Source: an uncultured Blautia sp. (lineage in GTDB: Bacteria; Bacillota; Clostridia; Lachnospirales; Lachnospiraceae). Taken from it: a stretch of 64,000 bases of DNA. The stretch lies in NCBI GenBank assembly GCA_958367245.1, contig CATXEA010000010.1, forward strand, positions 1 to 64,000, read 5' to 3'. Shown piece after piece: positions 35,302 through 45,069 of this stretch. Made by a program: the position numbers and the translations under genes. The notes beneath the pieces were generated by a model. It was not told where the DNA came from. It worked only from the letters and a program-made list of their open reading frames with translations, and did no database searches. Position 1 is the first letter of the stretch; each line of letters opens with the position of its first letter.

Positions 35302-35331
35302 TTGACGGAATCTTTCCGGATACTTTATAAT
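35302..35331 (+). promoter_or_regulatory. Promoter of tdh-kbl
   Basis: TTGACG (35302-35307), an 18-bp spacer and TATAAT (35326-35331). A CGTCA/TGACG inverted repeat (35291-35307) overlaps the -35 box and could be an operator. Confidence 0.6.
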
Positions 35332-35402
35332 ATAAGGGTATGACTGATTACAAATTTACTGCACAGAAAATACAATATACATAACAGAAAGAGAGGGTAC
35401 TT

Positions 35403-36467
35403 ATGGAAAACAAAAACATGATGTGGGCGCTTGTGAAGGAGAGTCCGGAAAAGGGACTCTGGCTGAAACAGGTGGAGATTCCGAAGGTGGGGAAAAACGA
35501 AGTTAAAATCAAAATTTTAAAAACTTCAATCTGCGGAACAGACGTGCATATTTACAACTGGAATCAGTGGGCACAGGACACGATTCCGGTGGGACTTACT
35601 GCAGGTCATGAGTATGTGGGAGAAATTGTGGAAATCGGCGAGAATGTAGAAGGCTTTGAGATTGGTGAGAAGGTTTCCGGTGAAGGTCACATTGTCTGCG
35701 GCAAGTGCAGAAACTGTCTGGCAGGACTGCCGCATCTTTGCAGAAATACACAGGGAGTAGGCGTAAACAGAAACGGCGCATTTGCCCAGTATCTTGTAAT
35801 TCCGGCTTCTAATGTATGGAAATGTTCTCCTCTTATCAAAGAAGAACTCTATTCCTGCTTTGACCCGCTTGGAAATGCAGTACACACAGCTCTGGCTTTC
35901 AATATGATCGGCGAGGACGTTTTGATTACAGGTGCAGGTCCTATCGGTATTATGGCGGCAGCTATCAGCAAACACGTAGGCGCAAGATATGTAGTAATCA
36001 CAGACGTAAACGAATACAGACTGGAACTTGCGAAAAAAATGGGAGCAACACGTACCGTCAATATCGCGAAAGAAAACCTTCAGGATGTGATGCATGAGCT
36101 TGGAATGAAGGAAGGCTTTGACGTAGGTCTTGAAATGTCCGGAAACGAAGCCGGATTTAACGATATGGTCAATAACATGAAGAACGGCGGAAAAATCGCG
36201 CTTCTCGGCTTACAGAGGTCAGATGCAAAGATTGACTGGAGCAAGGTAATCTTTAACGGACTGACCATCAAAGGAATCTATGGAAGAGAAATGTGGGAAA
36301 CATGGTATAAGATGGATACGATGCTTCAGAGCGGTCTGAACATCGACGACATCATTACACATCGTTTCGATATCCGTGATTATGAAAAAGGCTTCGCTGC
36401 AATGAACAGCGGAAATTCAGGAAAGGTTGTTCTTGACTGGACCTCTCTTCAGGAAGAGAACAAATAA
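35403..36467 (+). CDS. tdh: L-threonine 3-dehydrogenase
   Basis: 354 aa zinc-dependent medium-chain dehydrogenase. The catalytic zinc region is [11 protein letters not shown] (about 45) and GHEYVGE (about 69); the structural zinc cysteines are in [15 protein letters not shown]. The NAD loop is [11 protein letters not shown]. The CGTDVHIY and W-D/Q-x-W context is specific for Tdh. It oxidises L-threonine to 2-amino-3-oxobutyrate in the cytosol. kbl follows 17 bp on, completing conversion to glycine and acetyl-CoA. Confidence 0.95.
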   Translation: MENKNMMWALVKESPEKGLWLKQVEIPKVGKNEVKIKILKTSICGTDVHIYNWNQWAQDTIPVGLTAGHEYVGEIVEIGENVEGFEIGEKVSGEGHIVCGKCRNCLAGLPHLCRNTQGVGVNRNGAFAQYLVIPASNVWKCSPLIKEELYSCFDPLGNAVHTALAFNMIGEDVLITGAGPIGIMAAAISKHVGARYVVITDVNEYRLELAKKMGATRTVNIAKENLQDVMHELGMKEGFDVGLEMSGNEAGFNDMVNNMKNGGKIALLGLQRSDAKIDWSKVIFNGLTIKGIYGREMWETWYKMDTMLQSGLNIDDIITHRFDIRDYEKGFAAMNSGNSGKVVLDWTSLQEENK

Positions 36468-36484
36468 GCAGGAGGGTTAATTTC

Positions 36485-37684
36485 ATGAGAAGAGAAGAGG
36501 CATTAAATTTCTATAAAACAGAAGTGGACAATATTAAAGAAGCAGGGCTTTTTAAAGGGGAAAGCCCAATTGCGTCTCCGCAGGGAGCAAGAGTAAAGCT
36601 CACAGACGGAAGAGAAGTTCTTAATATGTGTGCAAATAACTATCTGGGACTTGCAAACAATCAGAGAATCATCGACGCAGCCGTTAATTCCTACAAAGAC
36701 AGAGGCTACGGACTTTCTTCCGTTCGTTTCATCTGCGGTACTCTGGATACGCATAAGGAGCTGGAGGAAACAATCAGCCGCTTCCTCGGAACAGAAGATA
36801 CTATTCTGTATTCTTCCTGTTTTGACGCAAACGGCGGTCTGTTTGAGACAATTCTCGGACCGGAAGATGCGGTAATCAGTGATGAACTGAACCACGCAAG
36901 TATCATTGACGGTGTCCGCCTTTGCAAAGCGAAACGCTTCCGCTACAAAAACAACGATATGGAAGATCTTCGCGCGCAGCTTGTAGCGGCAGACGAAGCA
37001 GGAGCAAGAATCAAGCTCATTGCTACAGACGGCGTATTCTCTATGGACGGTATCATTGCCAATTTAAAGGGAATCTGCGATCTGGCAGACGAATTTCAGG
37101 CTCTTGTTATGGTGGATGACAGTCATTCCGCTGGTTTCGTGGGCAAAACAGGACGCGGTACTGCAGAGCACTGTGGCGTACAGGGGCGTGTAGACATTAT
37201 CACAGGAACTCTCGGAAAGGCTCTGGGAGGAGCTTCCGGCGGCTATACAAGCGGAAGAAAGGAAATTATTGATTTACTTCGTCAGAGAAGCAGACCGTAC
37301 CTTTTCTCAAATACGCTGGCTCCGGCTATCGTTAAATCCAGTATCGAGGTCTTTAAGATGCTGGAAGAGGATACCTCTTTAAGAGATCATCTGGAAGAAA
37401 TCACAGCTTATTACCGCGCGCAGCTTACAGAGGCAGGTTTTGATATCATCGAAAGCACACATCCGATTGTTCCGGTTATGCTTTACGATGAGAGAACTGC
37501 AGGAGAGATGGCTGCCAGAATGATGGCAAAAGGCGTTTATGTAGTTGCTTTCTCCTATCCGGTAGTTCCGAAGGGAAAAGCAAGAATCAGAACGCAGGTA
37601 AGCGCAGCTCACACAAAAGAAGATATTGATTATATTGTGAAATGCTTCAAAGAAGTGCGTGACGAAATGAACGCAGAGAAATAA
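36485..37684 (+). CDS. kbl: Glycine C-acetyltransferase (2-amino-3-ketobutyrate CoA ligase)
   Basis: 399 aa, PLP fold-type I alpha-oxoamine synthase. [33 protein letters not shown], the [10 protein letters not shown] aspartate motif and the PLP lysine in [13 protein letters not shown] are all present. It splits 2-amino-3-oxobutyrate with CoA to glycine and acetyl-CoA, using the unstable product of the preceding Tdh. AGGAGGG precedes the ATG. Confidence 0.96.
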   Translation: MRREEALNFYKTEVDNIKEAGLFKGESPIASPQGARVKLTDGREVLNMCANNYLGLANNQRIIDAAVNSYKDRGYGLSSVRFICGTLDTHKELEETISRFLGTEDTILYSSCFDANGGLFETILGPEDAVISDELNHASIIDGVRLCKAKRFRYKNNDMEDLRAQLVAADEAGARIKLIATDGVFSMDGIIANLKGICDLADEFQALVMVDDSHSAGFVGKTGRGTAEHCGVQGRVDIITGTLGKALGGASGGYTSGRKEIIDLLRQRSRPYLFSNTLAPAIVKSSIEVFKMLEEDTSLRDHLEEITAYYRAQLTEAGFDIIESTHPIVPVMLYDERTAGEMAARMMAKGVYVVAFSYPVVPKGKARIRTQVSAAHTKEDIDYIVKCFKEVRDEMNAEK

Positions 37685-37708
37685 AAACTAAAAAATGTTC
37701 CCAATGAA

Positions 37709-37741
37709 AAACCAGCCTTCAGGATTCCCGGAGGCTGGTTT
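37709..37741. terminator. Bidirectional terminator between kbl and apbE
   Basis: AAACCAGCCT (37709-37718) pairs with AGGCTGGTTT (37732-37741), followed by CTTTCT. The apbE stop codon lies in the loop. Confidence 0.85.
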
Positions 37742-38750
37742 CTTTCTGGAAATTATCGCTGTAATGAAGTTTATCGTCAGAGGTAATGAAGACTGCATGT
37801 ACATCGGGAAGACTATTAATAAGCTCCAGTCCTTTCTCAAGCCCCAGAGCAAAGCAGGAGGTGCTTAAGCCGTCTCCGTCTGTAGAGTTATCGCAGATGA
37901 TTGTGACTGAAATCAGGGAGTTGTCGTAGGGATATCCGGTTTTGGGATTCAGGATATGGTGGTAAAGCTGTCCGTCTTTTTCAAAAAAACGCTCGTAGAT
38001 TCCTGAGGAAACAACAGACTGATTTGTGATATCTACAGTTGCAATGGTTTCGCTGCGGTCTGCGAAGGGCTTCTGGATACCGATTCGAAAAGGCGTTTTA
38101 TCCGGCTTGTTTCCGATGCAGAGCACATTTCCTCCCAGATTGATAATCGCGCTTTTTACACCTTTGGAAAGAAGAAATTCCTTGATTTTATCTGCGATAT
38201 ACCCTTTGGCAATGGCTCCCAGATCAAGTCCCATTCCATCTTTTCGGAAGGTCAGAGAAGTGCCGTCAAGAATTACATCCTCGTAGTTTACAAGGGGCAG
38301 CTTTGCTTTTAAGTTCTCGTCAGAGGGAATTCGTTTTTCCTCGGAGGTGAAATCCCACAGAGAGGAAACAGGCGCAATGGCGATGTCGAATGTGCCGTCG
38401 GAAAGCTGTCCGTATGCAAGTCCTTTGGCAGTTAACTCTGCAAGCTCAGGAGAAATCTGAAAGGCATTTCCATCTTTTGGGAGAGAGCCGTGATTCAGTT
38501 TATAAAGCTCGCTGGATTTGTCGGTACGGCTGAAAATGGTTTCATATTTGTCGCAGAGAGCCATAGCTTCCTGAAGAAGCGTTTCATCCTGTGAATCGTA
38601 AATCGTGATATTGACGACGGTATTAAGCTTGAAAGAAGAGGTGGAAATCGGCTCCTGCGAAGGCGCTGCTTTCTGGTAAAAGAAGGCGAAGCCTGCAAAT
38701 ACAAGAAGGAGAATACCGCCTACAATGAAGTTTCTTATTTTATTATTCAT
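37719..38750 (-). CDS. apbE: FAD:protein FMN transferase (ApbE)
   Basis: 343 aa with an N-terminal membrane anchor (about 9-25), so it acts outside the cytoplasm. Family motifs are present: NTVVNITIYDS, LNHG, GMGLDLGAIAKGYIAD (about 178) and the Mg site STDGDGLSTSCFALG (about 288). ApbE moves FMN from FAD onto Thr in D-x-x-S/T-G-A-T/S motifs. Likely clients are RnfG and RnfD of the Rnf-like operon about 3-6 kb away; intervening genes are threonine catabolism. It is convergent with kbl. Confidence 0.94.
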   Translation of the reverse strand: MNNKIRNFIVGGILLLVFAGFAFFYQKAAPSQEPISTSSFKLNTVVNITIYDSQDETLLQEAMALCDKYETIFSRTDKSSELYKLNHGSLPKDGNAFQISPELAELTAKGLAYGQLSDGTFDIAIAPVSSLWDFTSEEKRIPSDENLKAKLPLVNYEDVILDGTSLTFRKDGMGLDLGAIAKGYIADKIKEFLLSKGVKSAIINLGGNVLCIGNKPDKTPFRIGIQKPFADRSETIATVDITNQSVVSSGIYERFFEKDGQLYHHILNPKTGYPYDNSLISVTIICDNSTDGDGLSTSCFALGLEKGLELINSLPDVHAVFITSDDKLHYSDNFQKETSLRES

Positions 38751-38825
38751 TTAATCTGCTCCTGTTAAGTTTACAATATTGACACAAGCATTTTAAAGGA
38801 AGAAAAAAGGGATGTCAAGTCTCCC

Positions 38826-38854
38826 TTGTAAGAGATTCTGAGGTTTGATAAAAT
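38826..38854 (+). promoter_or_regulatory. Promoter of sbcDC
   Basis: TTGTAA (38826-38831), a 17-bp spacer and TAAAAT (38849-38854), 32 bp before the start codon. Confidence 0.55.
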
Positions 38855-38886
38855 GATAAGGCGAAAGAATAAAAGGGGTGACTTGT

Positions 38887-40023
38887 ATGAAATTGATACA
38901 TATATCAGATTTACATATAGGAAAAAGGGTCCATGAATTTTCCATGATTGAGGATCAGAGATATATTTTGAACCAGATTGGAGACATCATTGAGAATGTA
39001 AAGGCAGACGGGGTTCTGATAGCAGGGGACGTTTACGATAAAAGCGTACCTTCTGCAGAAGCGGTACAGATATTTGACAGTTTTCTTACCCGTCTTTCAG
39101 GAGCCGGTATTCCGGTCTATATAATCAGCGGCAATCACGATTCTGCAGAGCGCCTTTCTTTTGGGGCAGAGCTTTTGAAAGAAAGCGGGATTTATATATC
39201 CAGAGTTTACGACGGAGAGATACGGACAATCGAAACAGAGGACGAATACGGACCTTTGTATATCCATCTTCTTCCCTTCCTGAAGCCGTCTGTGGTGCGT
39301 CACGCGCTGGAGAGAGAAGACATAACGACCTGTCAGGAGGCAGTGGAAGCAGCTCTTGAAAAACTTAAAACAGATACAGAAAAACGCAATGTTCTGGTTG
39401 CCCATCAATTTGTTCTGGGAGCTGGAAGATGCGATTCTGAGGAGGTATCTGTGGGAGGTCTGGACCAGATTGACGGACGTGTTTTCGACGGGTTTGATTA
39501 CGTTGCGCTGGGACATATCCACAGTCCGCAGCATGTGGGAAGGGAGACGATCCGGTATTGCGGAACCCCTCTGAAATACTCTTTTTCGGAGGCAGGACAT
39601 AAAAAATCCGTAACTGTAGTAGAGCTTAAAGAAAAGGGACGGGTTGAAATTGAAACGATTCCTCTGATTCCCAGACTGGATTTACGAAAAATAAAAGGAA
39701 CGTATCTGGAGGTTACGGACAGGAAGGTTTATACGGAAGAAAACCGTTACGATTATTTGCAGATTACCCTTACAGACGAGGAGGATATACCAAATGCAAT
39801 GGCGCGTTTACGGACCATTTATCCGAATCTTATGAGCCTTGCCTACGATAATACAAGAACCAGAGAAAACAGAGAGATTCAGGGACTTCAGGAACAGAGC
39901 CGAAAAACGGAGCTGGAATTATTTGGTGAATTTTTTGAAAAACTGAACAATGAACCCATGAAAGAAGAGCAGGAAGAATATATGAAAAATCTGATTCGGA
40001 AATTAAAGGAGGGAGACGAATGA
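38887..40023 (+). CDS. sbcD: Exonuclease SbcCD subunit D
   Basis: 378 aa from ATG 38887 (AGGGGTGA upstream; in-frame GTG at 38878 is less likely). The Mre11-type metallophosphoesterase motifs are HISDLHIGK (6-14), AGDVYDKS, SGNHDSAERL and ALGHIHSPQ. With SbcC it cuts DNA hairpins and blocked ends. The stop overlaps the sbcC start by ATGA. Confidence 0.95.
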   Translation: MKLIHISDLHIGKRVHEFSMIEDQRYILNQIGDIIENVKADGVLIAGDVYDKSVPSAEAVQIFDSFLTRLSGAGIPVYIISGNHDSAERLSFGAELLKESGIYISRVYDGEIRTIETEDEYGPLYIHLLPFLKPSVVRHALEREDITTCQEAVEAALEKLKTDTEKRNVLVAHQFVLGAGRCDSEEVSVGGLDQIDGRVFDGFDYVALGHIHSPQHVGRETIRYCGTPLKYSFSEAGHKKSVTVVELKEKGRVEIETIPLIPRLDLRKIKGTYLEVTDRKVYTEENRYDYLQITLTDEEDIPNAMARLRTIYPNLMSLAYDNTRTRENREIQGLQEQSRKTELELFGEFFEKLNNEPMKEEQEEYMKNLIRKLKEGDE

Positions 40024-42758
40024 AACCGTTAAAGCTGACTTTATCTGCGTTTGGCCCCTATGCGGGAGTGACGGAAATAGATTTTACCAAGCTTGGAGAA
40101 ACAGGGCTTTTTCTGGTGACCGGAGATACGGGAGCCGGAAAGACGACAATCTTTGACGGTATTACTTTTGCCCTCTACGGAGAGACAAGCGGAGGAATCC
40201 GTGAGAGCAGTATGTTAAGGAGTAAGTATGCGAAACCGGAGACACAAACCTTTGCAGAGCTGACTTTTTTATATAAAAACCGGGAATATACAGTAAGGAG
40301 AAGTCCGGATTATGAGCGTCCCAAAGCCAGAGGTACAGGAACCACCATGCAGAAAGGCGACGCGGTTCTGAACCTGCCGGACGGAAGGAATCCAATCACA
40401 AAGGTGCGGGAGGTAACGGCTGCAGTGACAGAATTAATCGGGCTTGATATGAAACAGTTCAGCCAGATTGCCATGATTGCCCAGGGGGATTTCCGCAAGC
40501 TTCTTCTTGCAGAGACAGATGAGAGAAGCGTGATTTTCCGTAAGCTTTTCCATACGGATATTTACCATACCATTCAGGAAAAACTCAGATTTGAAGCCAA
40601 TTCTCTGGACAGGGAATATAAAGAACTCCTCAGAAGCATCCTCCAGTATATAGATCAGGTCAGATACCCCCAAAACAGCGCCGGAGAGCGGTGGGAAAAG
40701 CTTTTGACAGAAGGGTTTGAAGGGCATCTGGAAGAGGGAATGGAGCTTCTTGATGCTTTTCTTGAGGGAGACAGAGAAAACCTTGGCTGTGTACAGAAAG
40801 AAATCGAAGCTGTGGAGGAGAGCCTTCAAAAGCTTGTTCAGACTCTGGGAAAGGCTTATAAGGAGAGGGAGGCAAGAGAAAAGCTGGCAGCAAAAAAGGC
40901 TCGCTTTGAAGAGATAAAGCCCCTGTCTATGGAAGGTAAGGCTGCGTATGAAAAGGCAGAGGAGAACTATAAAAATACAGAAAAGCTTGCGCTTCTAATC
41001 GAAAGCGAGAAAGAAAGCCTGAAAAAATATAATCGTTCAGAAGAACTGGAAAAAGAACTTAAACAGACAGGGCAGACCCTTGAGAAGCTGGAAAAAAAGA
41101 AAAAAGAGACAGAAAAAGCAAAAGAACAGTTAAAAGTTTTTCTGGAAGAAGGAGGAAGGGAGCTTGCAGACCTTGCCCCTGCAGGGGAAGAAAAGAAAGA
41201 ATGTGTCTATGAGCTTGAAAAGCTGGAGCAGGTCAGAGAAAATCTGGATACTTACCGCAGACTGCGGAAAAGTCTGGAGGAAAAGCAGAAGCTTTATAAG
41301 GAAGAGGCGCAGCGATATCAGGAGCAAAAGGAATTTGCCGACAGACTTCAGCGGGCTTTTTTTGACGAGCAGGCAGGAATCCTTGCGCTGGGACTTGAGG
41401 AAGGAATGGAGTGTCCGGTGTGCGGAGCGACGCACCATCTGAAGCTTGCGAAATGTACGGCTTTGGCGCCGTCCAGAGAAGAGGTAGAGCAGCAGCAGGA
41501 AAAAACCTCGAAACTGGAAAAAAAGGTTTCGAAAGCCAGCGCTGAGGCAAAGTCGGCAAGAGAGCTTGCAGTAACTGCCCATGATACCTTTGTCACAGGA
41601 TTTCACGGACTGTTCGGAGAAGCTGCAGAGACAGAGCAGGCAGCGAAGCTTATGGAAGCAAGGCGAAATACTCTTGAAGAGTCCTTAAAAAAAGCAGAAG
41701 AAAAACAGAAACGAAAAGCTTTTCTGGAAAAAAGAATCTCGGAAAGTCAGAAGGAACTGGAAAAAACAGGAAAGCTGGAATCAGAGATTTCCCAGAATAT
41801 TGCTGCTGGGAAGGCGAAGGCGGAGCACATAAAAGAACAGGCAGAGAATCTGAAAGAAGAACTGGGAGAAAAGACGGCAGCACAGGTTCGGGAACAGATT
41901 CAGGTTCTGACACAGCAAAAAGAAAGCATAGAGAAAGCTTATGAAAATGCGAGAAATACGTTTGAGCAGATGCAGAAAGAAATGACGGAATTAACGTCAG
42001 CAATGGAAATCTTAAGCGAACAGCTAAAGACAGCAGAACCGGTGGAAACAGAAGAAATGGAAGTGCGTAAAAATGCGCTTCTGTCGGAAAAAAATAAAAA
42101 GAATCAAATAAGAGACAATCTGGCATTGAGGATGCAGACAAACAGAAACATCAAAGAAAAGCTGGAAGTTCAGAAAAAAAATTATGAAAAAACAGAAGAA
42201 CGCTGGAGGTGGATGAAGGTTCTTTCAGATACTGCCAACGGAAACCTGAAAGGAAAGGCAAGAATGATGCTGGAAACTTATGTCCAGACATGGTATTTCG
42301 ACTGTATCATTGCAAGAGCCAACGTCCGTTTTCTGACCATGAGCAGCGGTCAGTATGAGCTTGTCAGGCGGAAAGAAGCGGCAAGCAAGGTAGGGAAAAG
42401 CGGTCTGGAACTGGATGTTATCGACCACTATAACGGAACTGTAAGAAGTGTAAAAACACTTTCCGGAGGAGAAACTTTTCAGGCATCTTTGTCTCTTGCG
42501 CTGGGGCTTTCCGATGAGATTCAGGCTTCAAACGGAGGGGTAGAGCTGGAAACCATGTTTGTGGATGAGGGCTTTGGTTCTCTGGACGAGGAGGCTCTTG
42601 AGCAGGCAATGAAGGCGCTTCAGGGACTGAGCGAAGGGCAGCGTCTCGTGGGAATTATCTCCCATGTGGCAGAATTAAAAGAACGCATTGACAGGAAAAT
42701 CACAGTGAGGAAATGCAGGGATGCTCAGGGAGTGGGAAGTCTTGTGGAAATCGGATAA
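40020..42758 (+). CDS. sbcC: Exonuclease SbcCD subunit C
   Basis: 912 aa SMC-like ATPase. Walker A is GDTGAGKTTIFDGI (about 36-49), and the C-terminal signature and Walker B are LSGGETFQASLSLALGLS and FVDEGFGSLDEE. Two long Lys/Glu-rich coiled coils flank a zinc hook CPVCG (about 465). It is the Rad50-like partner of SbcD. It ends about 100 bp before moaA. Confidence 0.95.
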   Translation: MKPLKLTLSAFGPYAGVTEIDFTKLGETGLFLVTGDTGAGKTTIFDGITFALYGETSGGIRESSMLRSKYAKPETQTFAELTFLYKNREYTVRRSPDYERPKARGTGTTMQKGDAVLNLPDGRNPITKVREVTAAVTELIGLDMKQFSQIAMIAQGDFRKLLLAETDERSVIFRKLFHTDIYHTIQEKLRFEANSLDREYKELLRSILQYIDQVRYPQNSAGERWEKLLTEGFEGHLEEGMELLDAFLEGDRENLGCVQKEIEAVEESLQKLVQTLGKAYKEREAREKLAAKKARFEEIKPLSMEGKAAYEKAEENYKNTEKLALLIESEKESLKKYNRSEELEKELKQTGQTLEKLEKKKKETEKAKEQLKVFLEEGGRELADLAPAGEEKKECVYELEKLEQVRENLDTYRRLRKSLEEKQKLYKEEAQRYQEQKEFADRLQRAFFDEQAGILALGLEEGMECPVCGATHHLKLAKCTALAPSREEVEQQQEKTSKLEKKVSKASAEAKSARELAVTAHDTFVTGFHGLFGEAAETEQAAKLMEARRNTLEESLKKAEEKQKRKAFLEKRISESQKELEKTGKLESEISQNIAAGKAKAEHIKEQAENLKEELGEKTAAQVREQIQVLTQQKESIEKAYENARNTFEQMQKEMTELTSAMEILSEQLKTAEPVETEEMEVRKNALLSEKNKKNQIRDNLALRMQTNRNIKEKLEVQKKNYEKTEERWRWMKVLSDTANGNLKGKARMMLETYVQTWYFDCIIARANVRFLTMSSGQYELVRRKEAASKVGKSGLELDVIDHYNGTVRSVKTLSGGETFQASLSLALGLSDEIQASNGGVELETMFVDEGFGSLDEEALEQAMKALQGLSEGQRLVGIISHVAELKERIDRKITVRKCRDAQGVGSLVEIG

Positions 42759-42786
42759 AGCTGTCGCTCATACGGAAAAATAAAAA

Positions 42787-42815
42787 TTGCTTTTCACAGG
42801 GGAAAAGGGTATAAT
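42787..42815 (+). promoter_or_regulatory. Promoter of moaA
   Basis: TTGCTT (42787-42792), a 17-bp spacer and TATAAT (42810-42815). Confidence 0.6.
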
Positions 42816-42855
42816 TTAAGACAATATACGAAAAAAATACGGGAGTTTTTATGAA

Positions 42856-43830
42856 ATGACAGACAGTTACGGAAGAAATATTGATTACATCAGAATTTCC
42901 ATTACAGACAGATGCAATCTCAGATGTGTCTACTGTATGCCGGAAAAAGGGGTAGAGCCGGTATCCCACGATGAAATTTTAAGTTTTGACGAAATTATCC
43001 GCCTGACGGAAATTTTTGCATCTATTGGTATCAAAAAAGTGAAGCTTACCGGAGGAGAACCTCTTGTCCGCAAAGGAGCAGTGGAGCTTGTAAAGAAGCT
43101 GAAAGAGATTCAGGGGATTGAACAGGTAACCATAACGACCAATGGGATTTGTCTCACAGAGACAATGAAAGGGCTTGCTGAGGCTGGAATCGACGGTATT
43201 AATCTAAGTCTTGACACCCTGAATCCGGAGGCGTTTGAAAAGATTTCCAGACGGACATGCTTTGAGAAGGTGATGGAGGGATTTGAAGAAGCTCTGAAAT
43301 ATCCGGAAATCCCGCTGAAAATCAACTGTGTCCCCATGGGAATAGATGGTCAGAACGTGCTGGAGCTGGCGGAGCTTGCCCGGAAATATCCGGTACATGT
43401 GCGCTATATCGAAATGATGCCTATTGGTCTTGGAAGACAGTTCATCTGCAAAACAGAAGATGAAATTCTAAGTGAACTGGAAGAGCATTACGGTAAATAT
43501 GAAGTATACAGCCAGAAGCTTGGAAACGGGCCGGGACATTATTATCAGTTTGAAGGTTTTAAAGGGAAAATCGGTTTTATCAGTGCCATGAGCCATAAAT
43601 TCTGCGATTCCTGCAATCGTGTGCGGATTACAGCGCAGGGATATTTAAAGACCTGCCTGCAGTATGACGTAGGCAGGGACCTTCGCAGGCTTATGCGCGG
43701 CGCAGCTTCTGATGAAGAAATACGGGAAGCGATATGTGACGCCATATCGAGAAAGCCTCTGAGCCATCAGTTTACGGAAGCGTTTACTGAGCACAGGGAA
43801 GAACATATGATGTCTCAGATCGGCGGCTGA
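42856..43830 (+). CDS. moaA: GTP 3',8-cyclase MoaA
   Basis: 324 aa radical SAM enzyme of molybdopterin synthesis. The N-terminal cluster motif is CNLRCVYCMP (about 17), SAM binding GGEPL (about 62), and the C-terminal cluster CDSCNRVRIT with a later CLQYD Cys. It ends in Gly-Gly, the C-terminal tail needed for activity in MoaA. It makes 3',8-cyclo-GTP. No other moa/mob gene is in the window. GGGAG lies 10 nt before the ATG, with a three-codon ATGAAATGA mini-ORF overlapping the start. Confidence 0.95.
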   Translation: MTDSYGRNIDYIRISITDRCNLRCVYCMPEKGVEPVSHDEILSFDEIIRLTEIFASIGIKKVKLTGGEPLVRKGAVELVKKLKEIQGIEQVTITTNGICLTETMKGLAEAGIDGINLSLDTLNPEAFEKISRRTCFEKVMEGFEEALKYPEIPLKINCVPMGIDGQNVLELAELARKYPVHVRYIEMMPIGLGRQFICKTEDEILSELEEHYGKYEVYSQKLGNGPGHYYQFEGFKGKIGFISAMSHKFCDSCNRVRITAQGYLKTCLQYDVGRDLRRLMRGAASDEEIREAICDAISRKPLSHQFTEAFTEHREEHMMSQIGG

Positions 43831-43868
43831 GTATAGAGAACAGGCAGACAATAGAAAGGAGAACTTCT

Positions 43869-45053
43869 ATGGGATTAATAAAAGCAGCGCTTGGAGCAGC
43901 AGGAGGAACTCTGGCAGACCAGTGGAAGGAGTTTTTTTACTGTGACGCTATGGATAAGGATGCCCTTGTGGTGAAAGGGCGTAAACAGGTGAACCGGCGC
44001 TTTTCCGGAAACAGGGGAAATGACAATATTATTACAGACGGTTCCAAAATTGCAGTGGCAGACGGTCAGTGTATGATGATTGTGGAGCAGGGCAAAGTCG
44101 TGGAAGTCTGTGCGGAACCGGGAGAGTTTATCTACGATGCTTCTTCTGAGCCGACGATTTTCAGGGGAAGTCTGGGAGAAGGAGTTCTCCGTACTTTTGA
44201 AACTGCAAAAAAACGCTTTTTTCAGGGAGGCGATACGGGAAAAGACCAGAGAGTCTATTATTTTAATACAAAGGAGCTGGTAGACAATAAGTTCGGAACA
44301 GCAAATCCCGTTCCCTTCCGCGTAGTTGACAGAAATATTGGACTTGACCTCGACGTATCTGTGCGCTGCAACGGAGTGTATTCCTATAAGATAGAAGACC
44401 CCCTTCTTTTTTATATGAATGTGTGCGGAAATGTGGAGCAGGAATATACAGGGGAAGAGATTGAAAGTCAGTTAAAGGCTGAATTTATCAGCGCTCTGCA
44501 GCCTGCTCTGGGCAGTCTTTCCCAGTTGGAAATCCGTCCAAGCGCCATACCTGCGCATGTAGGGGAGCTTGCAGATGCTATGAACCGAACTCTTAGCAGG
44601 AAATGGAGAGAGCTTCGCGGACTTTCCGTTGTTTCCATTGCCTTAAATTCTGTGACTCTGCCGGAAGAGGATGCCCAGATGATTAAATTTGCCCAGAAAA
44701 ACGCCATGTTCCGCGACCCTGCAATGGCAGCGGCGAATCTGGCAGGAGCGCAGGCAGACGCTATGAAAGCGGCAGCCTCCAATGCGGCGGGCGCAATGAC
44801 CGGCTTTATGGGAATGGGCATGGCGAATCAGGCGGGAGGAATGAATCTACAGGAACTTTATCAGATGGGAGCGCAGCAGACACAGCAGTCCGGCGTATGG
44901 CAGTGCTCCTGCGGAACAAAAAATACAGGAAAGTTTTGTTCAGAATGCGGACAGATGAATCCTTTGCTCAACCAGCCGTGGAGATGTAGCTGTGGAACAG
45001 TAAATAAAGGGAAATTCTGTTCCGAGTGCGGAAGTCCCAGACCGTCGCTTTAA
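43869..45053 (+). CDS. SPFH-domain protein with C-terminal zinc ribbons (YdjI-like)
   Basis: 394 aa. Residues about 1-300 form an SPFH/virion-core-like domain (GLIKAALGAAGGTLADQWKE, VDRNIGLDLDVSVRCNGVYSY). A Met/Ala/Gly-rich stretch follows, then two zinc ribbons (CSCGTKNTGKFCSECG and CSCGTVNKGKFCSECG) at the C terminus. Proteins of this type, such as Bacillus YdjI, act at the membrane with YdjG and YdjH. Here the next gene, 16 bp on, encodes both of those functions fused. An envelope-related role is inference. Confidence 0.85.
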   Translation: MGLIKAALGAAGGTLADQWKEFFYCDAMDKDALVVKGRKQVNRRFSGNRGNDNIITDGSKIAVADGQCMMIVEQGKVVEVCAEPGEFIYDASSEPTIFRGSLGEGVLRTFETAKKRFFQGGDTGKDQRVYYFNTKELVDNKFGTANPVPFRVVDRNIGLDLDVSVRCNGVYSYKIEDPLLFYMNVCGNVEQEYTGEEIESQLKAEFISALQPALGSLSQLEIRPSAIPAHVGELADAMNRTLSRKWRELRGLSVVSIALNSVTLPEEDAQMIKFAQKNAMFRDPAMAAANLAGAQADAMKAAASNAAGAMTGFMGMGMANQAGGMNLQELYQMGAQQTQQSGVWQCSCGTKNTGKFCSECGQMNPLLNQPWRCSCGTVNKGKFCSECGSPRPSL

Positions 45054-45069
45054 TGCAGGAGGAGCGTGA

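Noticed and set aside
35191..35402. Glycine riboswitch before tdh
   Set aside because: No tandem aptamer-like structure was recognised; a normal promoter fills the space.
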